Origin: Haliclystus octoradiatus
Lineage: Eukaryota; Cnidaria; Staurozoa; Stauromedusae; Haliclystidae
Length of the DNA stretch: 64,000 bases
Assembly (NCBI GenBank): GCA_916610825.1
Contig: OU744449.1
Location: 23,883,793 to 23,947,792, forward strand
Direction: 5' to 3'
Shown here: positions 1 to 53,700 of the stretch, in pieces
How positions within the stretch are numbered: the stretch's first letter is position 1
Layout of the letters: the number at the start of each line of letters is the position of its first letter
Position numbers and translations under genes: made by a program
Notes under the pieces: model-generated
What the model saw: only the letters and a program-made list of their open reading frames with translations
Told to the model about the DNA's origin: nothing
Database searches by the model: none

Positions 1-150
1 CATGAAATCTTTTGAAATTGATCTGCAGTGTCGCGGTTGAGATCTAAGGAGCGTTTAACATCATTGCTAGCGAAAAGAGGCACTCCTCTAGAAATAGAGG
101 AGTGGTACGGGTGCCTTCGGTAGGACGTCTCCGTCCAATTTACTTTAGTC
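1..150 (+). mobile_element. tRNA-derived SINE, 3' part, cut by the window edge
   Basis: Nearly identical to the full copy at 54,074-54,215: it shares ttgatctgcagtgtcgcgg, gagatctaaggagcg and the tail hairpin around tctagaaatagaggagtgg. The 5' tRNA-like head lies off the left edge. Confidence 0.85.
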
Positions 151-205
151 CTCCATCCAATTTAAATAATAAGCGTCATTGTTGTGTACATATTCATTTT
201 TTCAG

Positions 206-40876
<40,671 letters not shown>

Positions 40877-41435
40877 TGTTATCACTGGTGACATAATTGT
40901 TCCAAATAACCATGGAACTGTATAGTAGCAATGAAATTTGTTTCAAAATGTCTTACAATTTGTATTGCTGTATTTGTTTGAGAGAAATTTATTATTGAAA
41001 TAATCATGCTATTTTTATCAAGGATACTTCGTAACAATGAGTCTATTCCATGATGCTAGGAAAGCGTTGATTTTTTCATCATCTTTTTGTCGCGTAACCG
41101 GAAGTTGATCGCATCATGCAATGTGCGTAAACAATAACGAACAGAATGTGTGACATGATGTGGAGGGAGGGGCCGCTGCTGGATATTCAGATCTGGCCGC
41201 TGCTGGATAAAAAAAAAATGTTGACATATTTTTCGTATTTCTTTGAGATTTTGAAGATTTTATTATCATTTTGCTGTTCACTATTTTTAATCATTCTAAT
41301 TTCATTTAATATCTAATGAGTTTCAAAACCTTTGAAAACTGGTTCGTGTGATGATCGAAATCAACCCTGTATATAGTGCTTAGACCCTAAATCAGTTCTA
41401 CCTTTCATAGCTGGCTGTCAGGTTTCACTATTTAA

Positions 41436-41538
41436 CAATTAGACAACGAGCCCAAATTGGCTACCGTCGAATAGTCACCGAGGTCCTCCGAGGTGACTAT
41501 TCAAGACGGTAGACAACAAGGGCGAGTTGTCTAATTGT
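41436..41538. mobile_element. 103-bp hairpin element
   Basis: acaattagacaacgagccc at the left and gggcgagttgtctaattgt at the right; inner arms tcgaatagtcaccgagg / cctccgaggtgactattc. It abuts the next element. Confidence 0.8.
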
Positions 41539-42191
41539 TTTAGTAGAAACCAACTAGTGGTACAAGCAAAACATATCAAAAGAAATAAACTCTAACTATT
41601 GATTCGCTCTCTGCATAATTAATTTTAATTACAACTGACAATCAAAGGAATCCATTACGACTGCAGCGTCGTGACTTGGAGGATGAATTTTAATTCGACT
41701 TGATTCAGATTTAATTTTTAAAACAAAACAGTTGGATATTAATACTGGCTACAAAATATATCCCCACAAAATAGCAAACTTGAAAGGGTAACTATTGAGT
41801 ATCTAAAAATACATAAATGTTTGCAGTTTGTATTATAAAAGTTTGTTGTTTATAAACTTCAGATGACTAGCGGACTAATTTATATCTACAATAAAGTAGC
41901 GAGAAGTGGCGAGAATACTGTTAAATAAGATTAAAATTGTATATGCATAGCTTACCATTGAACAACTTCATCTCATATTTTGTTACTTGTTTTGTTTTCT
42001 CGGGGACGGAAATTATAATTTACTCTCGCATTTCGTATGGAATTTGATTCAAAAACATTTGAGAATCGCTTGTTTACTTTTTGAAATTTGCGTGGGAACT
42101 TGCCAGCGTTCACTATGAGAAAATAGTGAACGATGGAGCAACCAATCAGAATGCAGATCATCGAATAGTACCCTAGTCGGTTTCTACTAAA
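41538..42191. mobile_element. TIR element with tttagtagaaacc termini
   Basis: tttagtagaaaccaactagt at the left and ctagtcggtttctactaaa at the right, an imperfect 24-bp inverted repeat. The interior has no transposase-like frame. Confidence 0.65.
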
Positions 42192-42212
42192 TCAGTATAG
42201 ACATATGTTTGT

Positions 42213-42840
42213 TCATCTTATTAATGAGAGGATACCTGTAATAATAATTCTGTCAAGATCTACATAGCTATTGATAATTTTAAAATAATAAATAACGTCT
42301 GTATGAAGCTCTAACGTTTTAAAATTTAGCATGGAGATGCGATTGGCATAAGATGGTGACTTATCCACGAACGACCACTTTGTGAATTGTCTCTGAATTG
42401 ATTCCAAATGTTTGATATCTTGGACTTTATAAGGATTCCATATTTGGCTTGCATATTCCAAAATAGGGAATTGACTAGTTCGTGAAGACCAGAGCGAATG
42501 GAGAATTCTAGTGATCGTTTTTCAAATGTTGATGCTCCAGATTGTGTTCTTGAAGAATCCAATCAATATTTGGGCAGTTAAAATCCCCAATAATAACATT
42601 TGTAGAAGAAGAAGACGATATTTTCAAGCTAAAGTCTATGAAGAACTGTTTGACTGACACATGTATAGACGGGCCTCCTTTTGGTGGGCGGTAACAAGTA
42701 AAAATATTAACAAGTGAATTGCTTTGAACAGTTTTCGGGACAGCAATAGCTTCAAAGTCAAGCTCACAGAATGAGTCAGTTATCAAATCCTGCAACATTT
42801 TGATTGACCAACTATTTCCATTTGCATGTCTGCCGTTCGA
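42213..42840 (-). pseudogene. LINE remnant: endonuclease end joined to reverse transcriptase C-terminus
   Basis: On the minus strand, 42,508-42,798 encodes an AP-endonuclease-type segment: NIFTCYRPPKGGPSI and later NVIIGDFNCPNIDW, whose GDFN is the catalytic Asp/Asn motif. It stops, and at 42,213-42,480 another frame reads ILEYASQIWNPYKVQDIKHL then ESIQRQFTKW, the segment after the reverse transcriptase catalytic core. The whole core (YADD region) is missing between them, so this is an internally deleted non-LTR element of the CR1/jockey kind. It differs from the LINE at 57 kb. Confidence 0.8.
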
Positions 42841-43329
42841 TGTTGTGGATTCTAATTTCTGTTTTTATTTAATTGATGACAATAAAACAGTAGCAAAAAA
42901 TGACAATTAATCCAACATGCGAATATTAAACAGTTATTGATCGAAGGCGAAGTGAATATCGGCTGATCATGACCTCGGTCATTATGCCGATATTCATCGA
43001 GTCTGAGATCAATCATTGTTTTAAAGGCCATAGAGGGTGTTTATATGAGTCGACCTAAGGCAGATGACGGTGACACGTGACATGTCGCCTGTTTATTCGA
43101 CAGTTTCATCCCACTTTCAGCCCGGCATAAGTCAGCGGGATGGCCTCGCTTTTTAAACCTACAAAAGTTGTCAGTACAGTTTAGAATAAACCGCTATTCG
43201 AATAATCGAACATATCGATTTGCATATTGACCTGTTGGTCGATGACTAATGAGCTTGATTAATGCTGCCTATTTTTATCACAAAACAAAAACAACTTACG
43301 AAGAATTCGAATCAGTTGACACCTTCATG

Positions 43330-43615
43330 GGGCTTTTTTATTGGATACGGTAAAATTGAATGCCAGCAGTACATATTCTAGCTAATTACGCGACTTAGTT
43401 TCCAGAACTATTTATTTTGAAGTGATTTGTTATTGGTAACCATAATATTTATCTTAGTTGTTACTGATCAGTTAAAACCCTTATGGATCTTTTTATTGGA
43501 TACAGTAAAATTGAATGCCAGCAGTACATATTCTAGCTAATTACGCGATTTAGTTTCCAGTTTTTTGAAGTGATTTGCTATTGGTAACCATAATAGTTAT
43601 CTTAATGCTGCTGAT
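43330..43615 (+). repeat. Tandem duplication, about 150-bp unit
   Basis: tttttattggatac(g/a)gtaaa attgaatgccagcagtacat attctagctaattacgcga and attggtaaccataatanttatctta occur twice; the second copy lacks about 10 bases. Confidence 0.9.
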
Positions 43616-43664
43616 TTAAAACGGCAGGCTATTTAAAATTCACAGAAAAGTGCTTGTAGAAATG

Positions 43665-44012
43665 CCGTAAATCCAATTTCTTGTTTCAATCAAATTTCAT
43701 CATTTCACCAGACGTTGATGTAAAAGCGAGATTACGATCAGGGCTGTCTTAATAAATATGTTTTGTGTTTTTATCCTGCTTTTCATAAATTCGAAACTCG
43801 TTAAAAAATAATGGAATCAGAGACGATGAAGCTCGTATGCTGCAATTTCTCAAAATGCTAAGAAGGCTTTGTCTGTGATCATTGAATGTAAAATTGAATT
43901 GTGGAAGGTTTGCAATAAAATCCGACTAAAACAAGAAAAGGGAAATTATTGAATTTATGAATAGTACATTCATGTGAATTTATAGTTCCTGAAGAAACCT
44001 GAAGGTTTAGAT
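43665..44012. repeat. Dispersed repeat family, copy 2
   Basis: cttgtttcaatcaaatttca, gatgaagctcgtatgctgca, tctcaaaatgctaagaaggc, actaaaacaagaaaagggaa. Order and orientation match the 49.7-50.06 kb copy in part. Confidence 0.55.
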
Positions 44013-45744
44013 CGTAGTATACATAATAAAGTCAATTACTTTAGTGATTAAGTTAATTTTTTTATCCCAAATACTTTGGTCTGAAAATGATACAAAATCA
44101 TTGAGACGAGTCAATCTCAGAAAAGAAAAAGGTGGAAATGGTCCACTTAGAATTATTCTGCGTCATAATCTGATAAGGTCATCACATATCTTAATGCCTA
44201 AGGCATCTTGACATATAAATGATTGAGTATATCCCCGAGTATATCGTGTGCAATTTTAATTAGATGAACAAAATAAATATTCATGTTCTTCCGAAGTTTC
44301 ATATAAATGTTTGTAGAAATTCAAAGAATGTATGATTCCTATAGATATTTAGATAAATCTTCAACACCCGACATTGCTAAGATGACCCTTTAAATTTTGA
44401 CGTGAAGTGATAGCTTCTGTGATTTTATTTACTTTAAAATATTTACACTCGAAGATTTGGCTATACTATGCTGTGCCTGATGCTGTGTTGTAACTCTGGT
44501 GTTGCATATTACATACGCCCGTACATACATATACCCTGTGCATATAGCATATACGTCTACCCTCTTTAAGTCATAAGTGTTTCAGATTCGCTGTATAATT
44601 TCCATTTGCGAATGAGACCATGTTATGGATAAACGGCTGTGCCATTCCTACAATTGAAAGCAGCAAACAATAATTAATGTTTAACTATTAAGGCGGGAGT
44701 GAGGGATTGATTAAAAACATGATCATGTTTGAATTTTCCTTTCGCGAGATATAGTCGATATCCATATTAACAATGGTTGAGTTTAAAAATATACCAAACT
44801 AAAAAATGAAAAAAAAATATTTCAGTTAAATAAAGAGCAGTTAATTGATAAGAGCTATTATAACTTCACATAACAGAGGATAACAGATCTGGAGCACTCC
44901 ATCAAATAGAATGTGGTTAGAACCCCCGCGGTAGATCAATTTAGCCTTGACTTTATCTGTACATCACATTAGTTCCATATTTCTACACGAGCACAATCAG
45001 AAGCAGGCATGCGACAGCTCCCCCAATCAGCTGATTTCCTTATTCTCGATCAGCTCCAAAACATATACACTGACTATTGTCTTAATAAGTATTTTGAAGG
45101 CCTTCTTTCCCTTTCATAGAACCAATTAACCTTTAACTTACTCAGGTACCAAGAAATGGCAGTTATGTGATGGAGGGATTAAACGAAGAAAAGATCATCA
45201 TAGGTAAATGTAAAATAATAATAAATCCAATTCACCCCGTTCATTATCAAATTATATTTAAAGGACGTTGATGTTTTATATCAGACGACGAACATTACTA
45301 TATAAATATTCTAACCTCTTTAATAACCTTTGATTTGAACTGTTCGAAAATTAGTCCTGCTTTCAGCTCCATCCCATTAATAAATGTCTCATTGACCAAT
45401 TCCATAGAAAGATTCAAAGTAACCAAAGTAGGAGCTATTTGTAAAATAAAACATAGGAGAACAAATTAAACATTATATGCATTTATCATTAATTCGATTG
45501 AATGAAGTAGTAAGAACGCACTAGCCAAGAGTATATTCAGTAATAAGCCATGTTTGGCTTTAGTGTTAAACGTAATAGAGCTGTTTGTTGCATGCAGTCC
45601 TGCGACAAATTGCAGAAATAATCAATTTTTAAGACATGGATGTGGAAGGTTAATCATATCTTAAAAATGAAGGCAGAATAACAAGGTATTTTGCATGGTA
45701 ACTACCACTTTTCAGTTGTAAAGTATAAAAACGTTTCTTCTTAC

Positions 45745-46320
45745 CTATCATTTCATTTATGGCTCTGTAAATGTCATTTTACTTCGAGTTTTATGGTCTC
45801 GAACATGCATAGCAATATTTTAGAAAATGGTTAGGAGATTATATTAAACATCGCCGTGACAATACTATAAAATGAAAATGCTTCAAATGTTTGAGGCAAT
45901 AGAATTTAAAGTGCTTAAGCCTGGTTCCCATATAGAAAATCTGTCTGCGTCGTTGCCTGCCACATTTGCCTGGGTCACAGCCGTAGTAATTTAATGATCT
46001 TTTTTCTATTTTTTCGACCGGATATCATTAGTCTTGCCTGCGTCATTTCAAAGTTGAACTCACTCCAACTTTGAAATCAGCCAAGCAAGACGAACGACAT
46101 CCGGTCGAAACAATAGAAAAAAGATCATTAAATTACTACGGCTGTGACCCAGGCAAATGTCGCAGGCAACGGCGCAGGCAAATTTGCTGTATGAGAACCA
46201 GGCTTAAACATTTTATTTATTATTCTGCTTTTGTAATCTTCGTTTTTATGGGGTGGTTGACACTACGCAGCCATTATTTTGAATGAAATGTCCTACAGCA
46301 GGGGCGCTGCAAAGGGTTCA
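45745..46320. repeat. Dispersed repeat carrying a nested TTAA element
   Basis: Flanking parts (tatcatttcatttatggctc; tattattctgcttttgtaat cttcgttttta) match 20,870-21,240. The 285-bp hairpin element at 45,919-46,203 interrupts it. Confidence 0.75.
45919..46203. mobile_element. 285-bp hairpin MITE with TTAA target duplication
   Basis: Termini GCCTGGTTCCCATATAG and ctgtatgagaaccaggc; TTAA directly outside both ends (45,915-45,918 and 46,204-46,207). The element is almost wholly palindromic: aggcaaatgtcgcaggcaac and attaaattactacggctgtg on the right arm pair with the left arm. TTAA duplication is the trait of piggyBac and Kolobok superfamilies; which one moved it is not decidable here. The open frame across its right half is a by-product. 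Confidence 0.9.
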
Positions 46321-47600
46321 AAATTTCTACTGTGTAACATCTTATCTCTGTAGAAGATGTTTAGATAGATAGTTCGAGATATAATCTTATCAATGAAACA
46401 AATGATATATGTGTCAAACTTTACATTAGATATATACAAATATAATAAATATATATTAGATAGATGGAAAGATGAAGCATCTTTCACACATTATGCATAG
46501 AGGAAACATATTTTGATACATAATTTCTTCATTTTTTTATAATTAATCAAATATAAAAATAGCATACCAATTTAATGCAACAGTCACGATTGTTATATTT
46601 GGTTTCATGTCCTTATTGAATGACATCATCTCAAATTCTAGTCAGTCCCATTTGGAACTGCAATCTTTAAAGAAGTCGGTGAAATCATTAATCTCTTGAT
46701 TGTGTTCTTTGGTATACCTGCTAATTACTGAGCAATTTTCACTGTAAGGTTCCTCAATTCGTTCGTGTGTATGATACGTTTATAGTAAGGGATTACATCA
46801 CTCTTGTGAGTGGGTTATCGGAATTAAGACTCACGAGTTCTCTAACAACAAACGAGAAATCCATATCGTTAATGAGCTAGGCATCCGAGTATTAATGTAG
46901 TATAACACTGTCTGGAGCATCAATTATCTCTCATCGATTTCACAACAGCAATGATTTTATTACTAATTGCTAACTTAACTAACTAACTAATTAACTTATC
47001 TCAGCTAACTTAATTGGTAATTGATTTTTCATTTATACAATTTGAATGAAATTCCTACAAATAAAATCACTTCAAAATAGAAAGCGAAGAATTCAACATA
47101 ATTGTTTTTCAAACCCTTGACATATTATTTACATAATTAAAAACATAGTATTAGTTACACCTGAATTTCACAACTCCCAAGCTGCTAATTTTTAAATTTT
47201 CCAAGTTGAATTTCTAATTAGAGGGTATCATTTGAGCTGATTTTACGAAAAGTTATTCGAATAGTCACATCGCGTCGCCATTTTCAAAACTGTTCAGCTG
47301 GCTGTTTGGTTAAAACCGTGCAGGTATATAGGTCATACCCGAATACATAACCGTGCATCAAATAATGTCCAAATGAGATGCAACCGAAAGTATACAATAT
47401 CATTAAATATAAACCATTTGTATGGGCATTTCTATCAGGTCACATGTTGTCATTTCGGATAAATAAAACAATTAACTCTGGTTAAATGATATCTCGAATA
47501 TAAGGAAAGGGATGTGATTGCGTTTTTGTTTTGACTGAGGCTATCAACCGATCCCATCATGCACTTCTTCAGTGGCGCAAGAAAATCTATAATGGTAGCT
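46321..47600. other. Region downstream of the TSP1 gene, no feature recognised
   Basis: The last TSP1 exon ends in a functional-looking donor, so a further exon is expected here or lower, but none with recognisable similarity is visible. Confidence 0.4.
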
Positions 47601-47625
47601 CGTGCAAAAGGTCTATCATTCTTAC

Positions 47626-47793
47626 CTATATCAGGGGTCATACAACTGTTTGTTTGATAATCATAGCCATTGCATGGGTTGCCACCATATCTAGGTATAG
47701 GATTGGTACAGAATCGACGTCTATGGGAGAAGCCAGCACCATTTGGTAATAAACACTGTGTCCAATTAGTCCATTCTGTGAAATTGCCGTCAA
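47626..47793 (-). CDS. Thrombospondin type-1 repeat exon B5
   Basis: Acceptor ttcaatttag, donor ATAG/GTAAGA, phase 1-1. Encodes GNFTEWTNWTQCLLPNGAGF, then HRRRFCTNPIPRYGGNPCNG and NSCMTPDI. RRRFCTNPxPxxGGxxC is typical of TSP1 repeats. It is the most 3' exon I can place; the donor predicts at least one more exon at lower coordinates that I could not find. Confidence 0.92.
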
Positions 47794-50700
47794 CTAAATT
47801 GAAAAGATAATGTTGATTGCATTAGTCGAAACGTTGTTCCAAAAGTTGAGTCAAAACCTTTTTCACAGGCTCCCAATGAGTCCCTTCGGGGAATGATTTA
47901 AAGAAAAGACCTATAGCCCTGGTGGGGTAAATTGAAAGTACCTTGATCCCGGGTTGTATGGTCATGCCATCCCAGAAGTAAAAACGATCTACTACCATCA
48001 AATTTTGTTTCACTTACTTCTACATTTTTCTCTGTTACAGTATCTGCTTTCCGCTCTTGCTTCAGTACAATTCACTTCATCTGCCATAAATGATGTATCA
48101 TTAAAGTTGCAGCTGTCATATCTGATTGATAGTCCTCCGTTACACGTTTGACTACATTTAGACCATTCACTCCAAATCGGAATGTTCTCATCTAAATTAC
48201 ATTTTAGAATCATTAGACAAACGTATATAGATAGGAGAAGCTAGTATGATGTAGGACACGTCTTTTCATTTATAGAGTATCCATTACTTCGGTACCATTG
48301 TACTTGCCGTTATCGGGCTACTACATCAGAAATGTCCCTGATGAGTTCCGTAGCAGGCGCAGCACTTGTCAGACCAGCCTTATGTAATAAATTTGTATTG
48401 TTTTTGTTGTTATCGTTGAATAAACGAGGCTTGGTAAATGCAAAAGGTTCTCTATGTAGTTTCCTGAAATCGAGTTTGAAGTTTTCCCTCAGATTAAAAG
48501 CTTTCACAAACAAATTGCTGATGGTCATCATTTTGCCTCTTAGTGAATGCAAGATATTTTACCTGGTAACTCTGGACAATCGATTTCACAACTCTCTGTC
48601 ATTTCGTAAAGCTGGTCTGGGCATTGTGTGTTGTTTAGGCATTTTCCTCTAGCCTTTTTTCTACCTATACCACAATATACATCAAATGTGATGCAGCTAC
48701 TCCATTTAGACCATTCCAGTTCTGTTGATAAAGTAAACTCATGCTTATATAAACTCAAGCCAGTGTAAAAATAATGTGGGATAATCGAAGAACGTTATTG
48801 CATGAGTACTAGTTTACAAATTTTTAAAACAATACACTATATTTTGCTTGGAAAAAGACAGTCTTGCTAGCAAAACGACTTTTGTTAGAAAGCAGTTAAT
48901 ATATTATTGTTCAACAAAATTTGAGAGAATCTTGAAAGAGCAGTCTGTTGTTGAGTGTTTGTTGAATTTTAAAAAGAAATTCTCAAACGATCAGATTCGG
49001 GAATAAATTACGAAAATTTAGAAAATTAAATTAACAAGGAAGGAGACGAAACGTGGGGAAATAAAACCAGGGTTTTTTTAGGTTATGAGACGGAAATAAA
49101 ACATTCTATCTAGCTTTCGTTTAGTATATCGAAGGCTGACCCGGGACGCTGATACACAAAGGAGATTTTCGAATGCCTACACAAATCAGGCCGAATATTA
49201 TCGTAAAAATAATACCTTGTTGGGAAATAAAAATAAATATATACTAATTATTTTATAAAATCAAATTTAATATAAGCATTTGATCTTTAAGGAAATAATA
49301 CACTAGACGTACTTCGTGAGCACACTCGAAAAGCGTAACAAAACAACAGCCCTACGCAATCGTATTTTGTTACGTTTTCTTGTCTCGCTAAGTAGCTATT
49401 TATTGTTGCATAAAGATTTAATTGATAAATACATATTGCTCTGGGTATTCTAGATCACCTGGGCATATTGGAAGGGTAGGGTGGACAAATGGTCGGATGT
49501 CAAACGAGTTTCCTAGACATAGCTTCTCGACTGAACAACTTCTATTTCTGACTTGAACTCCATTTCCACATGTTATGTCACATTCAGACCAGTCCGACCA
49601 AGATAACCATTCTGCACAGATACAAATTAGCATAAAGCTGATAAAAGTTGCTAAACATGGCAAAATCACATAAAAGTGTTCATTAAAGTATGCTGAACAA
49701 TTCCCTATTTCTTGTTTCAATTAAATTTTATTGTGAACCCTTCAAAAATCCAATTTATATTTCTTGATTCACGGTCAAAGCCTTCTTATCGTTTTGAGAA
49801 AATGCTGCTTGTAAGCTTCATGGTCCGTGATTCTTTTGTTCTCCCATGATTTTGCGAATCCATAGAAGCATGACGAAAACACGAAATGTACGAATTAAGA
49901 GGGCTCTGACCGTAAAATGATTTACAAATTCATTGTTGATGAGCTCCACAATAAAATTTGATTAGAACAAGAAACAGGAAAGTATTTATGGCATTTTTAT
50001 GAACATTTTGAGCGAATTTCAGGTTGCCCGGAAAAACCTGCCGTTTAGATATGTGGCGCTCGGTCTAAACGTGTAAAGTCTGCGTAGCCGACCAAACAAA
50101 GCCGTTTTGCTGAGACAGCACTAGACTTGCAAAAGCAGTGACTCAATCATATTGGTTAGCTTTGCTCACGTGATTTTAATTCGATGTCTGCCAATCAGAT
50201 TGTGGGTATCAGTCATGTGATAAACAAAAGTGGGGCCACATGTAGGAAGACTTTCGGGTTTGGATACAATCTCATTTTTATGAAAATATACAACGTATTT
50301 GTGAGGAGTTAAATTTAATTTAAAATCCAATAACAGTTATATTTCAGTGAAGAAAACTTCAAAGAAACTATTGACAACTAATCTTTTATTTTAGCATGAA
50401 TTTGTATCAATCCTTTTCGAACGTACGGAGCATTTCGAAGGGCCTTCGAACATTTGGTGAGCGAGTAGGAATGTCACTTTAGAAAGTCAACAAAAATTTA
50501 CAAATATAGGAATTATAACATTGGTATTTTATAACATCAGGACACAAATGATCAATTCCTCCTTCGGTTAGACAATATACTATACTATATACAAACAACA
50601 CGATTTCTACTCAATTTTTGTCTCGAATGAGTGTCACAGACTTTGTCTGTTTTCAACGATTTATTCCCAAGCTTGAGAGTGTTTTTAATGTTTAACATGT

Positions 50701-53700
50701 AAACGTGATTTTCACTCACATAACTGAGACCGGAAATTAAGGTTTTTATAAGGCGGCATCAGTCTAGTACAATGTCAGCAAAACGGCTTTGTTCGGTCGG
50801 CTACACAGACTTTACACTTTCCTTCAGAAACGTTTTAGTCTGGACGCAGGCTATCGCATGTCGGTTCGTGAATTTTCAAGCTTTTCTCGTGTCTTATTGA
50901 GGATCATCTTAAATAATTCTGTATTCAGTTTTGTATAGCTTATATAGATATATGCTAACAACTCATTGCTGATAACATACCTTGAAAGCATTCTATATTT
51001 GGAACGCAATCCTTCTGTTCACTTTGTAAGCCTGGACACGATGGAGATGTATCGTTGCAACCTCTAGTTCGCTGACGACTCCAACATCCACAATTCCTAT
51101 TACATGGTGTCCATTCTGACCACGCATATTCTGTATTAATAATGATAATTTTGCAAAATAATAGGAGTTTTCAATATTTAATGTAGAGAACGAATGGGAG
51201 ATCAGGCTATTGCTTTCTACTAGATATAGGATACCAACGCATTAATAGGTACAGAACAGATTGCATGTATCCATATTTTATGCTATGATGAAAATGATTA
51301 TCAATCTCGAGTTCCATTCTATACCCGGAATTCAAGTTTCCGCAACATTTTAACAAACGTTGTTCGTCCAAAATTATTGAAAATAAGTGTTTCAAGACTT
51401 TGAGATTTTCTGGTTTGGATAATTTAAAAAATGCGGTAAACAAATTTTATTTTCGAAATTCTTCAGTGGTAATGATTTACGTGAATAAAAGGTTTTGACA
51501 TGTCACGTTGGTCAAACATATCAGAACCAGGTTGGAACTTTGGAACGTTGGAACCCGCGCGAAATGCAATTTGTTTGAATGGAGCCTTTTCACAGCTGGT
51601 ACACCACTTAGTACCTCGAGAATTTTTTGGTATAAAGCTTAATGACCAGCGTTGTGTGTTTTGAAAAGATCCTAACCCCAATGTATATTTATAAATGTAT
51701 TGTTATGGAACACCAACAGATATGAAAAAGTCCTATCCAATGCAAAAGATCAGGAAATACTGCATTTTGGTAATTCCAAAGCATATATTATACTTGCAAA
51801 ACAACATATACAATTCGAGGTATCATTCCAAACAAACCCTGCTTTTCAAGTTGCTAGCAAGATTCTCAAACCGGGCACACCCACATACAAAAATTTCGTA
51901 GAATCCTCCTCTATAATTGTTTAATTGCGTCTAGATTGAAATACAATTCCCCATTTTTATACTGTACGGTTATGATAGAATAAAACAGATTCAAGATTCA
52001 ATTCCCCCATATAACTGTATGGTTATGATAGAATAAAACAGATTCAAGATTCAATTCCCCCATATAACTGTATGGTTATGATAGAATAAAACAGATTCAA
52101 GATTCAATTCCCCCATATAACTGTATGGTTATGATAGAATAAAACAGATTCAAGATTCAATTCCCCCATATAACTGTATGGTTATGATAGAATAAAACAG
52201 ATTCAAGATTCAATTCCCCCATATAACTGTATGGTTATGATAGAATAAAACAGATTCAAGATTCATTTTTACCTTCTTTGTGAACACAAGCAAATGTAGC
52301 TCTAAAGTCAATCCAGCAATCAGTGGTGTACCAGTGAGACTGATTGGCATATACACAGTTATAACTTTGATTTTTCACGGGATGACCTTCGGCAAAACTG
52401 TCAAATGCTACCACTTCACTTCCATTTTCCCATATCGAATGATTTGATTCACTCAGTTTTCCGATATACAATAAGGAATGTGTTTGAGACTTAATATAGT
52501 TGTATTCAGATATTGTCTTGATATTCCATATGTCTGATCTGTGTCCTAATTTACAGGTACTGGTCATGCTTGCATAACTAGTCGAGACGTTGAAGATCCT
52601 GAGGCAATTTCCATTCGATAAACTAAATCCTGTACGGCAAATGTCGATGATCTGAATGCCTTATAATGGAAAAAGGATTACAAATAAATTCATCAAGAAG
52701 TCAATTTTTAGAAATATATATAGTCCCCAGCTATAAATGTAGCCGGGAAATGTAGTGCATCGATAAGATTTCTTGTGAATAATGAAATATATAGATTGAG
52801 TTGTACGGTGGCCCACAACTGTCACGGCACATTAAAAATAAAACGCTGCAACATGTTGAAAACGTAAAAAAACATTCTTGATATTAAAAATTAAGCTGTC
52901 AAACATTGTTTAAAAAATATAAAATAGACACGCAACTTCTTTAACAAACGAAAAACGACATCATTCGAAAAACGAAAATCACCCTTCGATGTGAAAAATT
53001 GATGTCACGATTTTTTATTTAGTTAAGTGTGTGCGACCTGTTTTTTTTTAACAAAGTTTACCGTGGCATTTGACAAAATCTACGGCAAACTATTATAATC
53101 ATTATCATCATCATTTAATCAGGAATTCATTTTCACAGGACTCGTGAATATTTGATTACAGTTATTATTTTATATTATTTTACGTACAGATAATAAAATA
53201 TATATCGTTTCATTTTAAAAAGTACCTCATTTTTAAGCTTTTAACAAATCAATGTTTATCTTAGTATGTTATACTCAGACATGTATCGTAGTGAATTGAA
53301 AAGACTAGATGAGAAAATATAAAGTCTATATTTAGTAAGAGCCATCTAGGTTGACCTTAGTGTGATTTCATCACTTTTCAGATTTTTCACTTCTGCAATT
53401 TGTAGGTCCCTCAGAATAGAACAAGGCGTGCAAACCATTTAATATCATTAACTATAATTCTTAGATGTATTTCGAATATAATTCAAAACTTTGTTTGGAT
53501 GTACATCATGTTTTTATTCAGATTCAGCCATTCAAGTTGATATTGGGGGGGGAAGATGTATATCGGATAAAGTGAAAAGAATTTTATGAGTATATATCAT
53601 GCATTTATTCCGATACAGCCATATAAGTTGATGTAGGGGGGGGTATGGGTATTATTGGGTTTTCAAAACGCCGATTTTCCACTTTCTCCAACCTGTATGT

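Larger units (their letters stand above)
42841..45740. other. Intergenic region without recognised gene
   Basis: Apart from the tandem duplication and the dispersed repeat listed separately, I see no exon with both good borders and recognisable coding similarity. The longest frames are about 60 codons and AT-driven. Confidence 0.5.

Noticed and set aside
46071-46286. 71-codon frame with Arg/Cys-rich text and a hydrophobic end
   Set aside because: It lies in the right arm of the TTAA hairpin element and its flank; no splice or similarity support.
48332-48652. 106-codon plus-strand frame
   Set aside because: It overlaps TSP1 exon B3 on the other strand and the adjacent intron, with no recognisable domain.
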